NCBI GenBank assembly: GCA_900316835.1
Contig: ONEL01000020.1
Coordinates: 1 to 38,314 of the forward strand
Reading direction: 5' to 3'
From: an uncultured Prevotellaceae bacterium
GTDB lineage: Bacteria; Bacteroidota; Bacteroidia; Bacteroidales; Muribaculaceae
Length of the DNA: 38,314 nucleotides
The notes below the pieces were generated by a model, which saw only the letters and a list, made by a program, of their open reading frames with translations, did not search any database and was not told the DNA's origin. This document shows positions 24,088-32,086 of the stretch, piece after piece. Position numbers and translations under genes: made by a program. The stretch's first letter is position 1. Each line of letters opens with the position of its first letter.

Positions 24088-25155
24088 TTAATGCTTGTTC
24101 TCAAACTCCTTCATGGCGTCAACAAGAACCTTCACGCTCTCGAGAGGCAGTGCATTGTAGAGAGATGCACGGAAGCCACCCACGCTGCGGTGTCCCTTAA
24201 TGCCAACGATGCCCTTAGTGCCGGCAAAGTCGATGAAGTCTTTCTCAAGCTCTTTGTACTCGGGCTTCATCACGAAGCAAACGTTCATGATTGAACGGCT
24301 GTCGGCATGTGTAGTGCCCACAAACATGCGGCTTGAATCGATTGCGTCGTAGAGGCATGCTGCTTTCTCCTCGTCGATGCGTTGCATCTCTTTCACGCCA
24401 CCAAGGTCCTTGAGCCAGCGCAGTGTCTGCAAGGCTGTGAAGATGGGGAGTACGGGAGGTGTGTTGAACATTGAGCCCTTGTCAATGTGAGTTTGATAGT
24501 TGAGCATGGTGGGGATTGCACGGTCTACCTTGCCCAGGATGTCCTTCTTGATGATGATGAAGGTAACACCAGCGGGAGCGAGGTTCTTTTGAGCTCCACC
24601 ATAGATGAGAGCATACTTCGAAACATCAACTGGACGCGAGAAGATATCGCTTGACATGTCGGCTACCAATGGTACGTTCACATCAAGGTCTTCACGCAAC
24701 TCAGTACCGTAGATGGTATTGTTGGTTGTGATATGAAGATAATCAGCATCGGCGGGAACAGTGAAGTTCTTTGGATACCAAACGTAGTTGTCTTCCTTCG
24801 ACGATGCAACAACTTCAACCTCGCCAAAGAGTTTGGCTTCCTTAATAGCCTTGTTAGCCCATGTACCACTGTCGACATAGGCAGCTTTAGTTTTAAGCAG
24901 GTTGTAAGGAACCATGCAGAACTGAGTGCTTGCGCCACCGCCCAAGAACACTACCTCATATCCCTCGGGGATATCGAGCAGCTCTTTAAACAATGCTTGT
25001 GCCTCATCCATTACAGCCTGGAACTCCTTGCTGCGGTGTGAGATTTCAAGAACAGATAAGCCTGTGCCGGCAAAATCACGAATGCCCTCAATTGTCTTAT
25101 CAATAGCATACTGACTTAAAATTGATGGGCCTGCATAGAAATTGTGCTTCTTCAT
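24088..25155 (-). CDS. serC: Phosphoserine aminotransferase SerC
   Basis: This PLP aminotransferase converts phosphohydroxypyruvate and glutamate to phosphoserine and 2-oxoglutarate. It can also act in pyridoxal phosphate synthesis. The 355-residue protein starts [10 protein letters not shown] and has [19 protein letters not shown], the PLP lysine in [14 protein letters not shown], and the C-terminal [17 protein letters not shown]. It is the first gene of serC-serA; a phosphoserine phosphatase is not in the window. The amino donor glutamate could come from gdhA just upstream on the other strand. Codon choice is biased, suggesting good expression. Confidence 0.97.
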   Translation of the reverse strand: MKKHNFYAGPSILSQYAIDKTIEGIRDFAGTGLSVLEISHRSKEFQAVMDEAQALFKELLDIPEGYEVVFLGGGASTQFCMVPYNLLKTKAAYVDSGTWANKAIKEAKLFGEVEVVASSKEDNYVWYPKNFTVPADADYLHITTNNTIYGTELREDLDVNVPLVADMSSDIFSRPVDVSKYALIYGGAQKNLAPAGVTFIIIKKDILGKVDRAIPTMLNYQTHIDKGSMFNTPPVLPIFTALQTLRWLKDLGGVKEMQRIDEEKAACLYDAIDSSRMFVGTTHADSRSIMNVCFVMKPEYKELEKDFIDFAGTKGIVGIKGHRSVGGFRASLYNALPLESVKVLVDAMKEFENKH

Positions 25156-25201
25156 AAAAATAGTTGTTTTTTAGTAAAATTAATTAGTTAATTCTTTTTG
25201 G

Positions 25202-25209
25202 CAAAATTA
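25202..25209 (-). promoter_or_regulatory. serC-serA promoter -7 box
   Basis: Minus strand TAATTTTG (plus CAAAATTA). The leader to the ATG is about 40 nt. No clear -33 TTTG. Confidence 0.6.
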
Positions 25210-25491
25210 CCTATTTTTATTGACTCAGCAACAATAAAAGCGAAAAAGAAATTATGTTATAAAACATAATCATTTTGTCACGATAGTGCCATTTTTGCCA
25301 TTTTTTAGCCCACTTTTGTTTTAATATCTCCTTTTTAAATAGACTTTTAAGGTAAATGTTAATTAAATTTCAGTTTTAAACTAAATTTTGTTACAAGTTT
25401 AAATTTAATAAAAGGCTGTGAAAAATGGATAAAACTTAATTTTATGCTAAAAAACATCTTTTTTAGAAGTCGTTATTACGTAATTTTACTA

Positions 25492-25499
25492 TAATTTTG
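25492..25499 (+). promoter_or_regulatory. gdhA promoter -7 box
   Basis: TAATTTTG within CTATAATTTTGTG. The leader to the ATG at 25558 is about 54 nt, AT-rich and apparently unstructured. No canonical -33 box. Confidence 0.6.
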
Positions 25500-25557
25500 T
25501 GATGTTCTTTAAAAACATAATTAATTTTTAAAACCATTATTTTAAATCATTTCAATC

Positions 25558-26901
25558 ATGAACGTTGAAAAAATTATGGCCAACCTGGAGGCTAAACACC
25601 CAGGCGAATCAGAGTATCTGCAAGCTGTACGTGAAGTTCTTGAATCAATCGAGGAGGTATACAACCAGCATCCTGAGTTTGAGAAAGCTAAGATCGTAGA
25701 GCGTATGGTAGAGCCAGAGCGCATCTTCACATTCCGTGTAACCTGGATCGACGATAAGGGTGAGGTTCAAACTAACCTCGGTTATCGCGTTCAGTTCAAT
25801 AGCGCTATTGGCCCCTACAAGGGTGGTCTCCGCTTCCACAAGGCTGTTACCCCTTCAATGCTGAAGTTCCTTGGTTTCGAGCAGACTTTCAAGAACGCAC
25901 TTACTACTCTGCCTATGGGCGGTGGTAAGGGTGGCTCTGACTTCGATCCAGTTGGCAAGAGCGACGCTGAAATCATGCGTTTCTGCCAGGCTTTCATGCT
26001 TGAGCTTCGTCACAACATTGGTCCTGATCAGGATGTTCCCGCTGGTGACGTTGGCGTTGGTGGTCGTGAGATTGGTTATCTCAATGGTATGTATCAGAAA
26101 CTGGCTCGCCGCTATCACACTGGTGTTCTCACTGGTAAGGGCGAGACTTGGGGTGGTTCTATCCTCCGTCCCGAGGCTACTGGTTATGGTGCACTCTATT
26201 TCACTCAACACCTTCTTCACAAGGCTGGTAAGGACATCAAGGGCATGAAGGTTGCTCTCTCTGGCTTCGGTAACGTAGCTTGGGGTGCTTCAAAGAAGGC
26301 CGTTGAGCTTGGCGCTAAGGTTGTTGCCATCTCTGGTCCCGACGGTGTTTGCGAGATTCCTGAAGGCATCACTCCCGAGATGATCGACTACATGCTCGTG
26401 ATGCGTGCTTCTAACCGCAACAAGGTTCAAGACATGGCCGACAAGTTCCCTGGCAAGGCTAAGTTCACTGCTGGCAAGAAGGCTTGGAGCATTCCTTGCG
26501 ACATCGCTCTTCCTTGCGCATTCCAGAACGAGCTTAGCGAGGACGACGCTAAGGAGTTGAAGGCTAATGGTTGCTGGTGCTGCTGCGAGGTATCGAACAT
26601 GGGTTGCCAACCCGGCGCTATCCACTTCTTCCAGAAGAATGGCGTTCTCTTCGCTCCTGGCAAGGCCGTTAACGCTGGTGGTGTAGCTACCTCTGGTCTT
26701 GAGATGACTCAGAATGCTGCTCACCTGAGCTGGTCGGCTAAGGAAGTTGACGAGAAACTTCACTGGATCATGGAGAACATCCACGAGCAGTGCGTTAAGT
26801 TCGGTACTCAGGCCGATGGCACTATCGACTATGTTAAGGGTGCTAACATTGCCGGCTTCATGAAGGTTGCTCAGGCTATGCTGGAGCAGGGTGTTATCTA
26901 A
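25558..26901 (+). CDS. gdhA: Glutamate dehydrogenase, hexameric NADP-type
   Basis: This enzyme makes glutamate from 2-oxoglutarate and ammonia, the main ammonia-assimilation route in many gut Bacteroidales. The 447-residue length and motifs match the small hexameric enzyme: GPYKGGLRFH, PMGGGKGGSDFDPVGKSD with the catalytic lysine, DVGVGGREIGYLNGMY, and ALSGFGNVAWGASKKAVELGAK as dinucleotide fold. NADP preference is inferred from the family. Codons are much more restricted than in neighbouring genes (GGT, GCT, CGT/CGC, AAG, GTT dominate), the pattern of a highly expressed gene. It is followed by a hairpin at 26970. Confidence 0.97.
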   Translation: MNVEKIMANLEAKHPGESEYLQAVREVLESIEEVYNQHPEFEKAKIVERMVEPERIFTFRVTWIDDKGEVQTNLGYRVQFNSAIGPYKGGLRFHKAVTPSMLKFLGFEQTFKNALTTLPMGGGKGGSDFDPVGKSDAEIMRFCQAFMLELRHNIGPDQDVPAGDVGVGGREIGYLNGMYQKLARRYHTGVLTGKGETWGGSILRPEATGYGALYFTQHLLHKAGKDIKGMKVALSGFGNVAWGASKKAVELGAKVVAISGPDGVCEIPEGITPEMIDYMLVMRASNRNKVQDMADKFPGKAKFTAGKKAWSIPCDIALPCAFQNELSEDDAKELKANGCWCCCEVSNMGCQPGAIHFFQKNGVLFAPGKAVNAGGVATSGLEMTQNAAHLSWSAKEVDEKLHWIMENIHEQCVKFGTQADGTIDYVKGANIAGFMKVAQAMLEQGVI

Positions 26902-26969
26902 TTTAGATTATACACACACTACTCTAATTTGCCGCAACACCTCCAGGAGGTAAAGGACAAATTTAACAG

Positions 26970-27004
26970 AATGTCCGCTCTCGAAAAAAATCGGGGCGGA
27001 CATT
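26970..27004 (+). terminator. gdhA terminator hairpin
   Basis: AATGTCCGC (26970-26978) pairs with GCGGACATT (26996-27004), followed by TGCTTTGTTGTT. Its right arm overlaps the -33 box of the next gene's promoter. Confidence 0.7.
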
Positions 27005-27034
27005 TGCTTTGTTGTTGCAAAACTGCTACTTTTG
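27003..27034 (+). promoter_or_regulatory. Promoter of the small beta-barrel gene
   Basis: TTTG (27003-27006), 20 nt, TACTTTTG (27027-27034). The leader is about 37 nt. It overlaps the end of the gdhA terminator stem. Confidence 0.75.
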
Positions 27035-27075
27035 CACCAGTAATATCGTTTGTTTAACTAAAACATGTTAGAATT

Positions 27076-27540
27076 ATGAAGAAATTTTTACTTTTGAGTC
27101 TTGTAGCTCTAGTCGCAACATTCAGCGCAAGTGCCGCAAAGGGCGAGAAAGCCTTTGGAGCTCAGTTTGACTATGCCACTAAAAAATCAATGGTGGGTCT
27201 TGGGCTTAACTTCCAGTATGAGTTTGTTGATAATGTGCGTATTGAGCCGGAGTTTATCTATTATTTCAAGAACGAAGGCATCGACGCATTTAATTTAAAT
27301 CTCAATTTTCACTATCTCATTCGCACTAGTCGCAGTTTTGCTATCTATCCACTAGCTGGCTTCTCTTACGCAAGAATTAGTGACGACTTTGGAGGTTGGA
27401 ACCGATTTGGTGCTAACATTGGTGTGGGTAGCGAGTATTCTGTTAATAAGAATTTCGCTTTCTACATTGAGCAGCGTTTCCAGATTCTTAAAGACATGAA
27501 TCAGGGTGTTACTTGCTTGGGTGTGAAGTATAAATTCTAA
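27076..27540 (+). CDS. Small outer-membrane beta-barrel protein
   Basis: A 154-residue protein with a clear signal peptide (MKKFLLLSLVALVATFSASA, cleavage after ASA). The mature part is built of alternating amphipathic strands (GAQFDYATKKSMVGLGLNF, FVDNVRIEPEFIYYF, FNLNLNFHYLI, FAIYPLAGFSYARI, FGANIGVGSEYSV, FAFYIEQRFQIL) ending VKYKF with the terminal Phe typical of outer-membrane barrels. It fits the porin/OmpA-like eight-stranded barrel class. The ligand or role is unknown. It has its own promoter and a strong terminator. Confidence 0.85.
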   Translation: MKKFLLLSLVALVATFSASAAKGEKAFGAQFDYATKKSMVGLGLNFQYEFVDNVRIEPEFIYYFKNEGIDAFNLNLNFHYLIRTSRSFAIYPLAGFSYARISDDFGGWNRFGANIGVGSEYSVNKNFAFYIEQRFQILKDMNQGVTCLGVKYKF

Positions 27541-27584
27541 TCACCGCAGCTCGATATTTAACCCAATTCGGATTAAATGTAAAG

Positions 27585-27626
27585 ACACAGTCACGATGGC
27601 GCTTGCCGTCGTGACTGTGTGATTTT
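27585..27626 (+). terminator. Strong rho-independent terminator
   Basis: ACACAGTCACGA...TCGTGACTGTGT stem spanning 27585-27620, with an inner GGC-GCTT-GCC, followed by GATTTTTT. It ends the beta-barrel gene and faces the convergent rpoZ. A weaker hairpin (GTCACCA 27634-27640 with TGGTGAC 27654-27660) lies next to it. Confidence 0.9.
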
Positions 27627-27698
27627 TTGTGATGTCACCAGTTTTATTTTGGGTGGTGACAGGTGGGGGATGCTGTGTAATCCCTTAGGTTCTTTTTT

Positions 27699-28037
27699 TT
27701 AGAAGCTCAAGTTCTCTTTCTCTTTAGTTATATTGCGATAGTAGAGCTTGCCGTCTTCATATTCCTTAGTGGCAATCAATGTTGGTTTGGGCAATTTCTC
27801 GTAATATTTAGAGATCTCGATTTGCTCTCGGTTCTCGGAGATTTCCTCTAGATTGTCGGTTTTCTCAGTGAACTCTTGTAGCTTCTTCTCGAGGTCATTC
27901 TTCATGTCGGTAGAGATTTGATTAGCTCTCTTGCCAATGATCGCCACAGTTTCATAGATGTTGCCAGTTTGCTGCGCAAGATCAATAAGGTCGTGCACTG
28001 TGGTGTTTTGTGGGGCGTTTGATTTCTTGTAATCCAT
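27699..28037 (-). CDS. rpoZ: RNA polymerase omega subunit, Bacteroidetes type
   Basis: Omega stabilises the beta-prime subunit of RNA polymerase. The 112-residue protein has the omega/Rpb6 core in its N-terminal half (TGNIYETVAIIGKRANQIS, corresponding to the conserved region that binds beta-prime). An acidic helix (LEKKLQEFTEKTDNLEE) and a Bacteroidetes-specific tail (EQIEISKYYEKLPKPTLIA, then YYRN) follow. It is 59 nt downstream of bamD with no promoter between, so it is co-transcribed with bamD, an arrangement usual in this phylum. It converges on the beta-barrel gene. Confidence 0.88.
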   Translation of the reverse strand: MDYKKSNAPQNTTVHDLIDLAQQTGNIYETVAIIGKRANQISTDMKNDLEKKLQEFTEKTDNLEEISENREQIEISKYYEKLPKPTLIATKEYEDGKLYYRNITKEKENLSF

Positions 28038-28096
28038 TGTGTGATTGTAAAAAAATATAATCGTTGTTATTCTAATTCTCTTGTTTCAGTTAAAAA

Positions 28097-28903
28097 CTAT
28101 TTTCTATTTAAGAACTTGTCGGCTATCTTGAAGATGTTGTCGGCTTCCTTGCGGTTCTCGCTGTTAGGATAGTCGTTGATGTAAGCGTAATATTCATCAA
28201 TCACTGTCCTGAAGCGCTCTTCTTTCTTCTCATCCACGCTCATCTGTGCCTCCTTAAATCGCGACTTGAGGATTAGCATTTCCAGCTTTTCTTTGTACTT
28301 GCTGTAGGGGTAGGTCTTAATGGCGTTTTTAGCTGTAATAACTGCGCTCTCGTAGTTGTTGCCCATGTAGCTGCCCAGGTTGTAATAGAGCTGGGCATTC
28401 TCAAGTTCCTTGAGCACCAGCTTGTCCTGAAGCTCAAAGATAGCGTTTTGTGCTATCGCCACTTTGTCGCTCTTGGGAAAATAGTCGAGGAATGCTTGCA
28501 GCTCCTCAATGGCTTTGATGGTCTCCGACTGGTCGAGCTGTGGCTCGGGTGAATCAAGATAGTAGCCGTAGCCCGCATAGAAACGGGCTAGCTCGGCAAA
28601 CTGCCCTTTAGGATATTGAGCATAATACTGCTTGAAATAAGAGCCTGCATTGAGGTAGTCTTTATTCTCGTAATAGCTCAAGCCTAGCAGGTAGAGGCAT
28701 TCCTCACCTTTTTCTGTCCCCTTGAAAATGGGGACCAAGTCGCCCAGCAAAGTGTAGGCTTGAACGTATTTTTTACGTTCAAATGCTTTCTTGGCGAAAT
28801 CATACTTTAGGTTGTAGTCAGAGCTTTTGAGAACTTTGTTGTACTCTCCACAGCCGGTGAGTGCAACAACCACAGCAAGCAATATTAAAAAACGACGTGT
28901 CAT
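28097..28903 (-). CDS. bamD: Outer membrane assembly lipoprotein BamD
   Basis: BamD is the essential TPR lipoprotein of the BAM complex that folds beta-barrel proteins into the outer membrane. The protein is 268 residues. It has a lipoprotein signal with lipobox ALTGC (lipidated Cys at residue 18), then TPR repeats (LYLLGLSYYENKDYLNAGSYF, FARFYAGYGY-like unit, AIEELQAFLDYFPKSD, AQLYYNLGSYMGNNYESAVITA) and a C-terminal helical end. I start at 28903 (MTRRFLILL), which gives a compact signal and a leader of about 20 nt. An in-frame ATG at 28918 is possible but sits nine bases after the -7 box. It is first in bamD-rpoZ. Confidence 0.9.
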   Translation of the reverse strand: MTRRFLILLAVVVALTGCGEYNKVLKSSDYNLKYDFAKKAFERKKYVQAYTLLGDLVPIFKGTEKGEECLYLLGLSYYENKDYLNAGSYFKQYYAQYPKGQFAELARFYAGYGYYLDSPEPQLDQSETIKAIEELQAFLDYFPKSDKVAIAQNAIFELQDKLVLKELENAQLYYNLGSYMGNNYESAVITAKNAIKTYPYSKYKEKLEMLILKSRFKEAQMSVDEKKEERFRTVIDEYYAYINDYPNSENRKEADNIFKIADKFLNRK

Positions 28904-28927
28904 GTGAGTCTTTACCATTTTAACGTG

Positions 28928-28958
28928 CAAAGTTACATATAATTCCCCACATGGCAAT
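28928..28958 (-). promoter_or_regulatory. bamD promoter
   Basis: Minus strand ATTG (28955-28958), 19 nt, TAACTTTG (28928-28935). It excludes the furthest upstream in-frame start for bamD. Confidence 0.75.
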
Positions 28959-29095
28959 ATTTTTGCGTCAAAAAACTTTTAAAAGATGTGAATGTTAAAG
29001 AATTGTTGAAGAATGTAGCAAGGTGTGTCGATGCGGCTCGAGTGTTAAGTCGTTGATTTAAAGCGAGTCCTAGACCGTGGTGAAAAGGAGGGATG

Positions 29096-29581
29096 TTAAT
29101 CAAGCGACTTGTTATAATCAATGATGTACTCAATGAAGTCGCGCACGGCACCATCGCCGCCACGATTGGGAGCGATGAAGTGGGCGATGTCGAGCACTTG
29201 ATGACATGCGTCGGCTGGGCATCCTACCAGAGCGCACTCATTCATGCACACGATATCAAGAATATCGTCGCCAATGTAAGCAACGTTTTCCTTGTGGCAG
29301 CCATATTTTTCCATAATTGCCTTTAGTGTGTCGAGCTTGTCGTGCTTGCCTTGATGCAGCTCGGTGATGTGTAGCTCTTGAGCGCGATTCTCCACTATCT
29401 GCGATGTGCGCCCGGTGATAATGGCAGGAACGATGTCATGGGCTGGAAGCATCTCGTTGATAGCGTAACCGTCCTTGATGTTAAATGCCTTGAATAGCTC
29501 ACCATCAGGACCCATGTTAATTTTGCCGTCGGTCAAGGTGCCGTCAACGTCCATTACTAGCAGTTTGATTCTCTTGCTCAT
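29096..29581 (-). CDS. kdsC: Kdo-8-phosphate phosphatase KdsC (HAD family)
   Basis: KdsC dephosphorylates 3-deoxy-D-manno-octulosonate 8-phosphate to Kdo for LPS inner core. The 161-residue capless HAD protein has the nucleophile motif MDVDGTLTDG (D11, D13), ITGRTSQIVENRA (motif II Thr), and YIGDDILD with the acidic motif. Length and the C0-type architecture match KdsC. Its start overlaps the end of the epimerase-like gene by 4 nt (ATGA), so translation is coupled. It is last gene of the kdsA operon. Confidence 0.93.
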   Translation of the reverse strand: MSKRIKLLVMDVDGTLTDGKINMGPDGELFKAFNIKDGYAINEMLPAHDIVPAIITGRTSQIVENRAQELHITELHQGKHDKLDTLKAIMEKYGCHKENVAYIGDDILDIVCMNECALVGCPADACHQVLDIAHFIAPNRGGDGAVRDFIEYIIDYNKSLD

Positions 29582-30240
29582 TTCTCTTGTTCCTCACATT
29601 CTTTCTTGATGTTGCTGATAATATCACGATAGGAACCCATGTGCCCAAAGAGCGAGGATGTGCCTAGCACAAAGCCGTCTACTCCCAGCTTGCCCCAGCG
29701 CTTCATGCGCTCGATGGTGCATGCGCCGTCCATGATAATCTCTAGATGATACTTGTCTTTTAGCTCAACAAGTTGTCCAACTTTTTCCTCGACATGTGGC
29801 AGATAGATGTGCCCGGCATTGCCCGGCTTAACGCCCATCAGTAGCACGTTGTCCACTAGGCTATAGTACTCGGTAAGGCTGTCGATAGGAGTCTCGGGGT
29901 TAATCACGATGCCTGGTTTGCGCCCCTCTTTTCTAATCTTGTTAATTACCTGCAGTGGGTGACTGTCGGAGTCGGGATGGAAATAGATGATATCAACTCC
30001 TGCGTCGGCAAAGATTTTTATGTAACGGCTAGGTTCCATAATCATCATGTGAAGCTCGGTCACGAGTGATGTGTTTCGGCACACCGATTTCACGTCGCCC
30101 AGTCCCATGGCAAAGTTTGGAACATAACGACCGTCCATGACATCAAGATGTAGACGGGTTGCGCCCGCAGCTTCAAGAGCAAAAGTCTCGGCCTTGAGGT
30201 TGTCAAAATTGGCGCACATTAATGAAGGTGAGTATATCAT
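29578..30240 (-). CDS. Ribulose-phosphate 3-epimerase superfamily, AlsE-like
   Basis: A 220-residue TIM barrel of the RPE superfamily. Catalytic Asp candidates are in HLDVMDG and IIMDGAC. Several otherwise conserved RPE residues differ: ELHMM instead of DxHLM, FHPDSD, GVKPGNAGH instead of VxPGFxGQ, and MDGACT instead of VDGG. SPSLMC at the N-terminus, INPETPIDSLTEYY and FVLGTSSLF resemble E. coli AlsE (D-allulose-6-phosphate 3-epimerase) more than Rpe. A hexulose-phosphate substrate is therefore plausible but unproven; a pentulose phosphate that feeds arabinose-5-phosphate for Kdo is the alternative. It overlaps manA and kdsC by 4 nt each, so the three are translationally linked. Confidence 0.8.
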   Translation of the reverse strand: MIYSPSLMCANFDNLKAETFALEAAGATRLHLDVMDGRYVPNFAMGLGDVKSVCRNTSLVTELHMMIMEPSRYIKIFADAGVDIIYFHPDSDSHPLQVINKIRKEGRKPGIVINPETPIDSLTEYYSLVDNVLLMGVKPGNAGHIYLPHVEEKVGQLVELKDKYHLEIIMDGACTIERMKRWGKLGVDGFVLGTSSLFGHMGSYRDIISNIKKECEEQEK

Positions 30241-31139
30241 AATTTCGCTGTTCTTGTTTTTGAAACGAAGGCTAATTTCACTTGGCTAGTATCAAGTTTC
30301 TCACCGGGCCATAACAATATTGTTGAGCCCTGTGCTATATCCATGCCATCGGCACTGAGAGCTCCATTTACCAGTGTGAAACATTCTATTGTGCTGCTTT
30401 CGTTAATATAGATATTAGTATTGTTTATTAGTTTTGTGCTATAGGTTTTCTCAACAATTTCTTTGCCATTGTAGCGCTTTACCATTGATTTAAGACCAAT
30501 GTCAAGAGTGGCTCTAGCTTTGGTGATGTGAAGCTCGCGCTTATTGCCGTCACGGTCGGTGCGGTCATAGTCGTAGAAGCGATAGGTGAAGTCGCTACCT
30601 TCCTCAATTTCAAAGACTAAGCTGCCGGCTGTGATGGCATGAAGTGTGCCTGGCTCTACAAACACATAGTCGCCTTGCTTAACTTGAAGAGTGGCGGCCA
30701 TCTCCATGAAACGACCTTGCTTTATCATGAGCTCCTCTTCTTCCTTGTCGCGGCAAGTGCATCCGTTAATTATGGCTCCTGATGTGGGAGCGTCGATAAA
30801 ATACCATGACTCGCGCTTGCCACGTGATTTGTGTTCTAGTGAGTGGGCTATGGCATCGGTGGGATGAACTTGGATGCTCAGGTTTTCATGAGCCTCGGTC
30901 AGCGCTAGGGTAAGTGGAAAAAAATCATATTGCGACATCCCTACCTCATTCTTAAATAAGGGAAACATGTCGTTTAGGAACCGACCTTTCCAGGGGCCGT
31001 TGAGTATTTCGTTAGAAACGCCATCACGGCAGTAGAGTGAGTATAGATGTCCTATGTGGTCACCTTCAACTCCTGCCAGCGCACTAATCTTGGGACCACC
31101 CCAAATGGTGGTGTGAACTATTCTCTTGAGTATAAGCAT
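30237..31139 (-). CDS. manA: Mannose-6-phosphate isomerase, class I
   Basis: This cupin zinc enzyme interconverts mannose-6-phosphate and fructose-6-phosphate. The 300-residue protein is the short bacterial (Bacillus-like) form. Zinc ligands are visible in LSIQVHPTD (Gln, His), KRESWYFI (Glu) and EPGTLHAI (His). The active-site signature YRFYDYDR is present, and a second cupin half is reduced. It overlaps the AlsE-like gene by 4 nt and follows kdsA by 26 nt. In this operon it would supply mannose-6-phosphate for glycans or connect hexose phosphates to the epimerase. The substrate is assumed from family. Confidence 0.88.
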   Translation of the reverse strand: MLILKRIVHTTIWGGPKISALAGVEGDHIGHLYSLYCRDGVSNEILNGPWKGRFLNDMFPLFKNEVGMSQYDFFPLTLALTEAHENLSIQVHPTDAIAHSLEHKSRGKRESWYFIDAPTSGAIINGCTCRDKEEEELMIKQGRFMEMAATLQVKQGDYVFVEPGTLHAITAGSLVFEIEEGSDFTYRFYDYDRTDRDGNKRELHITKARATLDIGLKSMVKRYNGKEIVEKTYSTKLINNTNIYINESSTIECFTLVNGALSADGMDIAQGSTILLWPGEKLDTSQVKLAFVSKTRTAKL

Positions 31140-31165
31140 GATGGACTTTTTTCAAAGGGGGGATA

Positions 31166-31957
31166 TTACTGTTGCGTGATCTCCCTGATTTTCATTAGCT
31201 GGTTGAGCAATGGCTCCATCTCATCAAGGCGGAGCATGCAACTACCATCGCACAAGGCATTGGCGGGGTCGTTGTGGACTTCCATAAATAATCCCGAGAG
31301 AACACCTGTGGCAACTGCCGCCTTAGCCAAATAAGGTACATATTCACTCTTGCCACTATTGCCGTAATTGAAACCGCCACCACTAATCTGCACGCTGTGA
31401 GTGGCATCGAAGAGAACGGGATAGCCCAGCTTAGCCAGCCTCACCAGTCCTGTCATGTCAACCACGAGGTTGTTGTAGCCAAAGCAGTTCCCTCGTTCAC
31501 AAAGCATGAAGTCCTTGCATCCGAAGTATTCCATCTTGCTCACCACGTTATTCATCTCCTCAGGACTAGAGAACTGTCCTTTCTTGATGTTGACGGTCTT
31601 ACCTGTGCCGGCTGCGGCTTTCAGCAAGTCGGTCTGTCGACACAAGAATGCTGGAATCTGAATTATATCAGCCACTTCAGCAACAGGTTTAGCCTGGTAG
31701 GGCTCATGAATGTCGGTGACAATTTTCACACCCACTTGCTTCTTGACATTATCAAGTATTCTCAATCCTTCTTCTAGTCCAGGTCCGCGGTAATTAGTAG
31801 CCTTTGTTCGGTTAGCCTTGTCCCAGGAAGCCTTGAAGTAGAAGTCCACATCGTGATTGAGGGCTATTTTCTTCAATGCCTCGGCAAGGAAAAGCACATT
31901 GTCTTGAGACTCAATGACACAGGGCCCCGCAAGCAAAAGGAATTTATTGTTGTTCAT
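31166..31957 (-). CDS. kdsA: Kdo-8-phosphate synthase KdsA
   Basis: KdsA condenses arabinose-5-phosphate and phosphoenolpyruvate to Kdo-8-phosphate, the first committed Kdo step. The 263-residue protein shows LAGPCVIES, KASWDKANRT, IVTDIHE, QIPAFLCRQTDLL, KKGQFSSPEEM, CERGNCFGYNNLVVDM and FDATHSVQ. The Cys in AGPC is that of the metal-dependent class (Aquifex type); E. coli has Asn there. I start at 31957 because an in-frame ATG at 31981 would lie at the predicted transcription start. It is first of a four-gene operon with manA, the AlsE-like gene and kdsC. Confidence 0.96.
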   Translation of the reverse strand: MNNNKFLLLAGPCVIESQDNVLFLAEALKKIALNHDVDFYFKASWDKANRTKATNYRGPGLEEGLRILDNVKKQVGVKIVTDIHEPYQAKPVAEVADIIQIPAFLCRQTDLLKAAAGTGKTVNIKKGQFSSPEEMNNVVSKMEYFGCKDFMLCERGNCFGYNNLVVDMTGLVRLAKLGYPVLFDATHSVQISGGGFNYGNSGKSEYVPYLAKAAVATGVLSGLFMEVHNDPANALCDGSCMLRLDEMEPLLNQLMKIREITQQ

Positions 31958-31992
31958 AATCAAATAATAGTTAAGCGTCAATTACGACGTGG

Positions 31993-32024
31993 CAAATTTA
32001 ATAATAATAATTGATATTTAGCAA
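31993..32024 (-). promoter_or_regulatory. kdsA operon promoter
   Basis: Minus strand TAAATTTG (31993-32000), with TTG (32022-32024) 21 nt upstream. The leader is about 30 nt. Divergent from the promoter at 32055. Confidence 0.65.
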
Positions 32025-32054
32025 GACACTGGCATGGGAATTAAAAAAATATAG

Positions 32055-32062
32055 TAATTTTG
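32055..32062 (+). promoter_or_regulatory. LtaS-like gene promoter -7 box
   Basis: TAATTTTG. An in-frame TTG at 32060 falls in this box and is therefore not the start. The leader to the ATG at 32087 is about 20 nt. Confidence 0.65.
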
Positions 32063-32086
32063 CCTCGTAAAAAAGTATTATTGGAA

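Larger units (their letters stand above)
25156..25557. other. AT-rich divergent regulatory region, serC / gdhA
   Basis: A 402-bp, strongly AT-rich gap without a gene. It carries the serC -7 box (25202), the gdhA -7 box (25492) and a perfect 8-bp palindrome ATTATGTT-ATAA-AACATAAT (25251-25270), which could be an operator for a regulator acting on either gene. The roughly 220 bp between the palindrome and the gdhA promoter is unusually long for this genome and shows no ORF. Confidence 0.6.
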
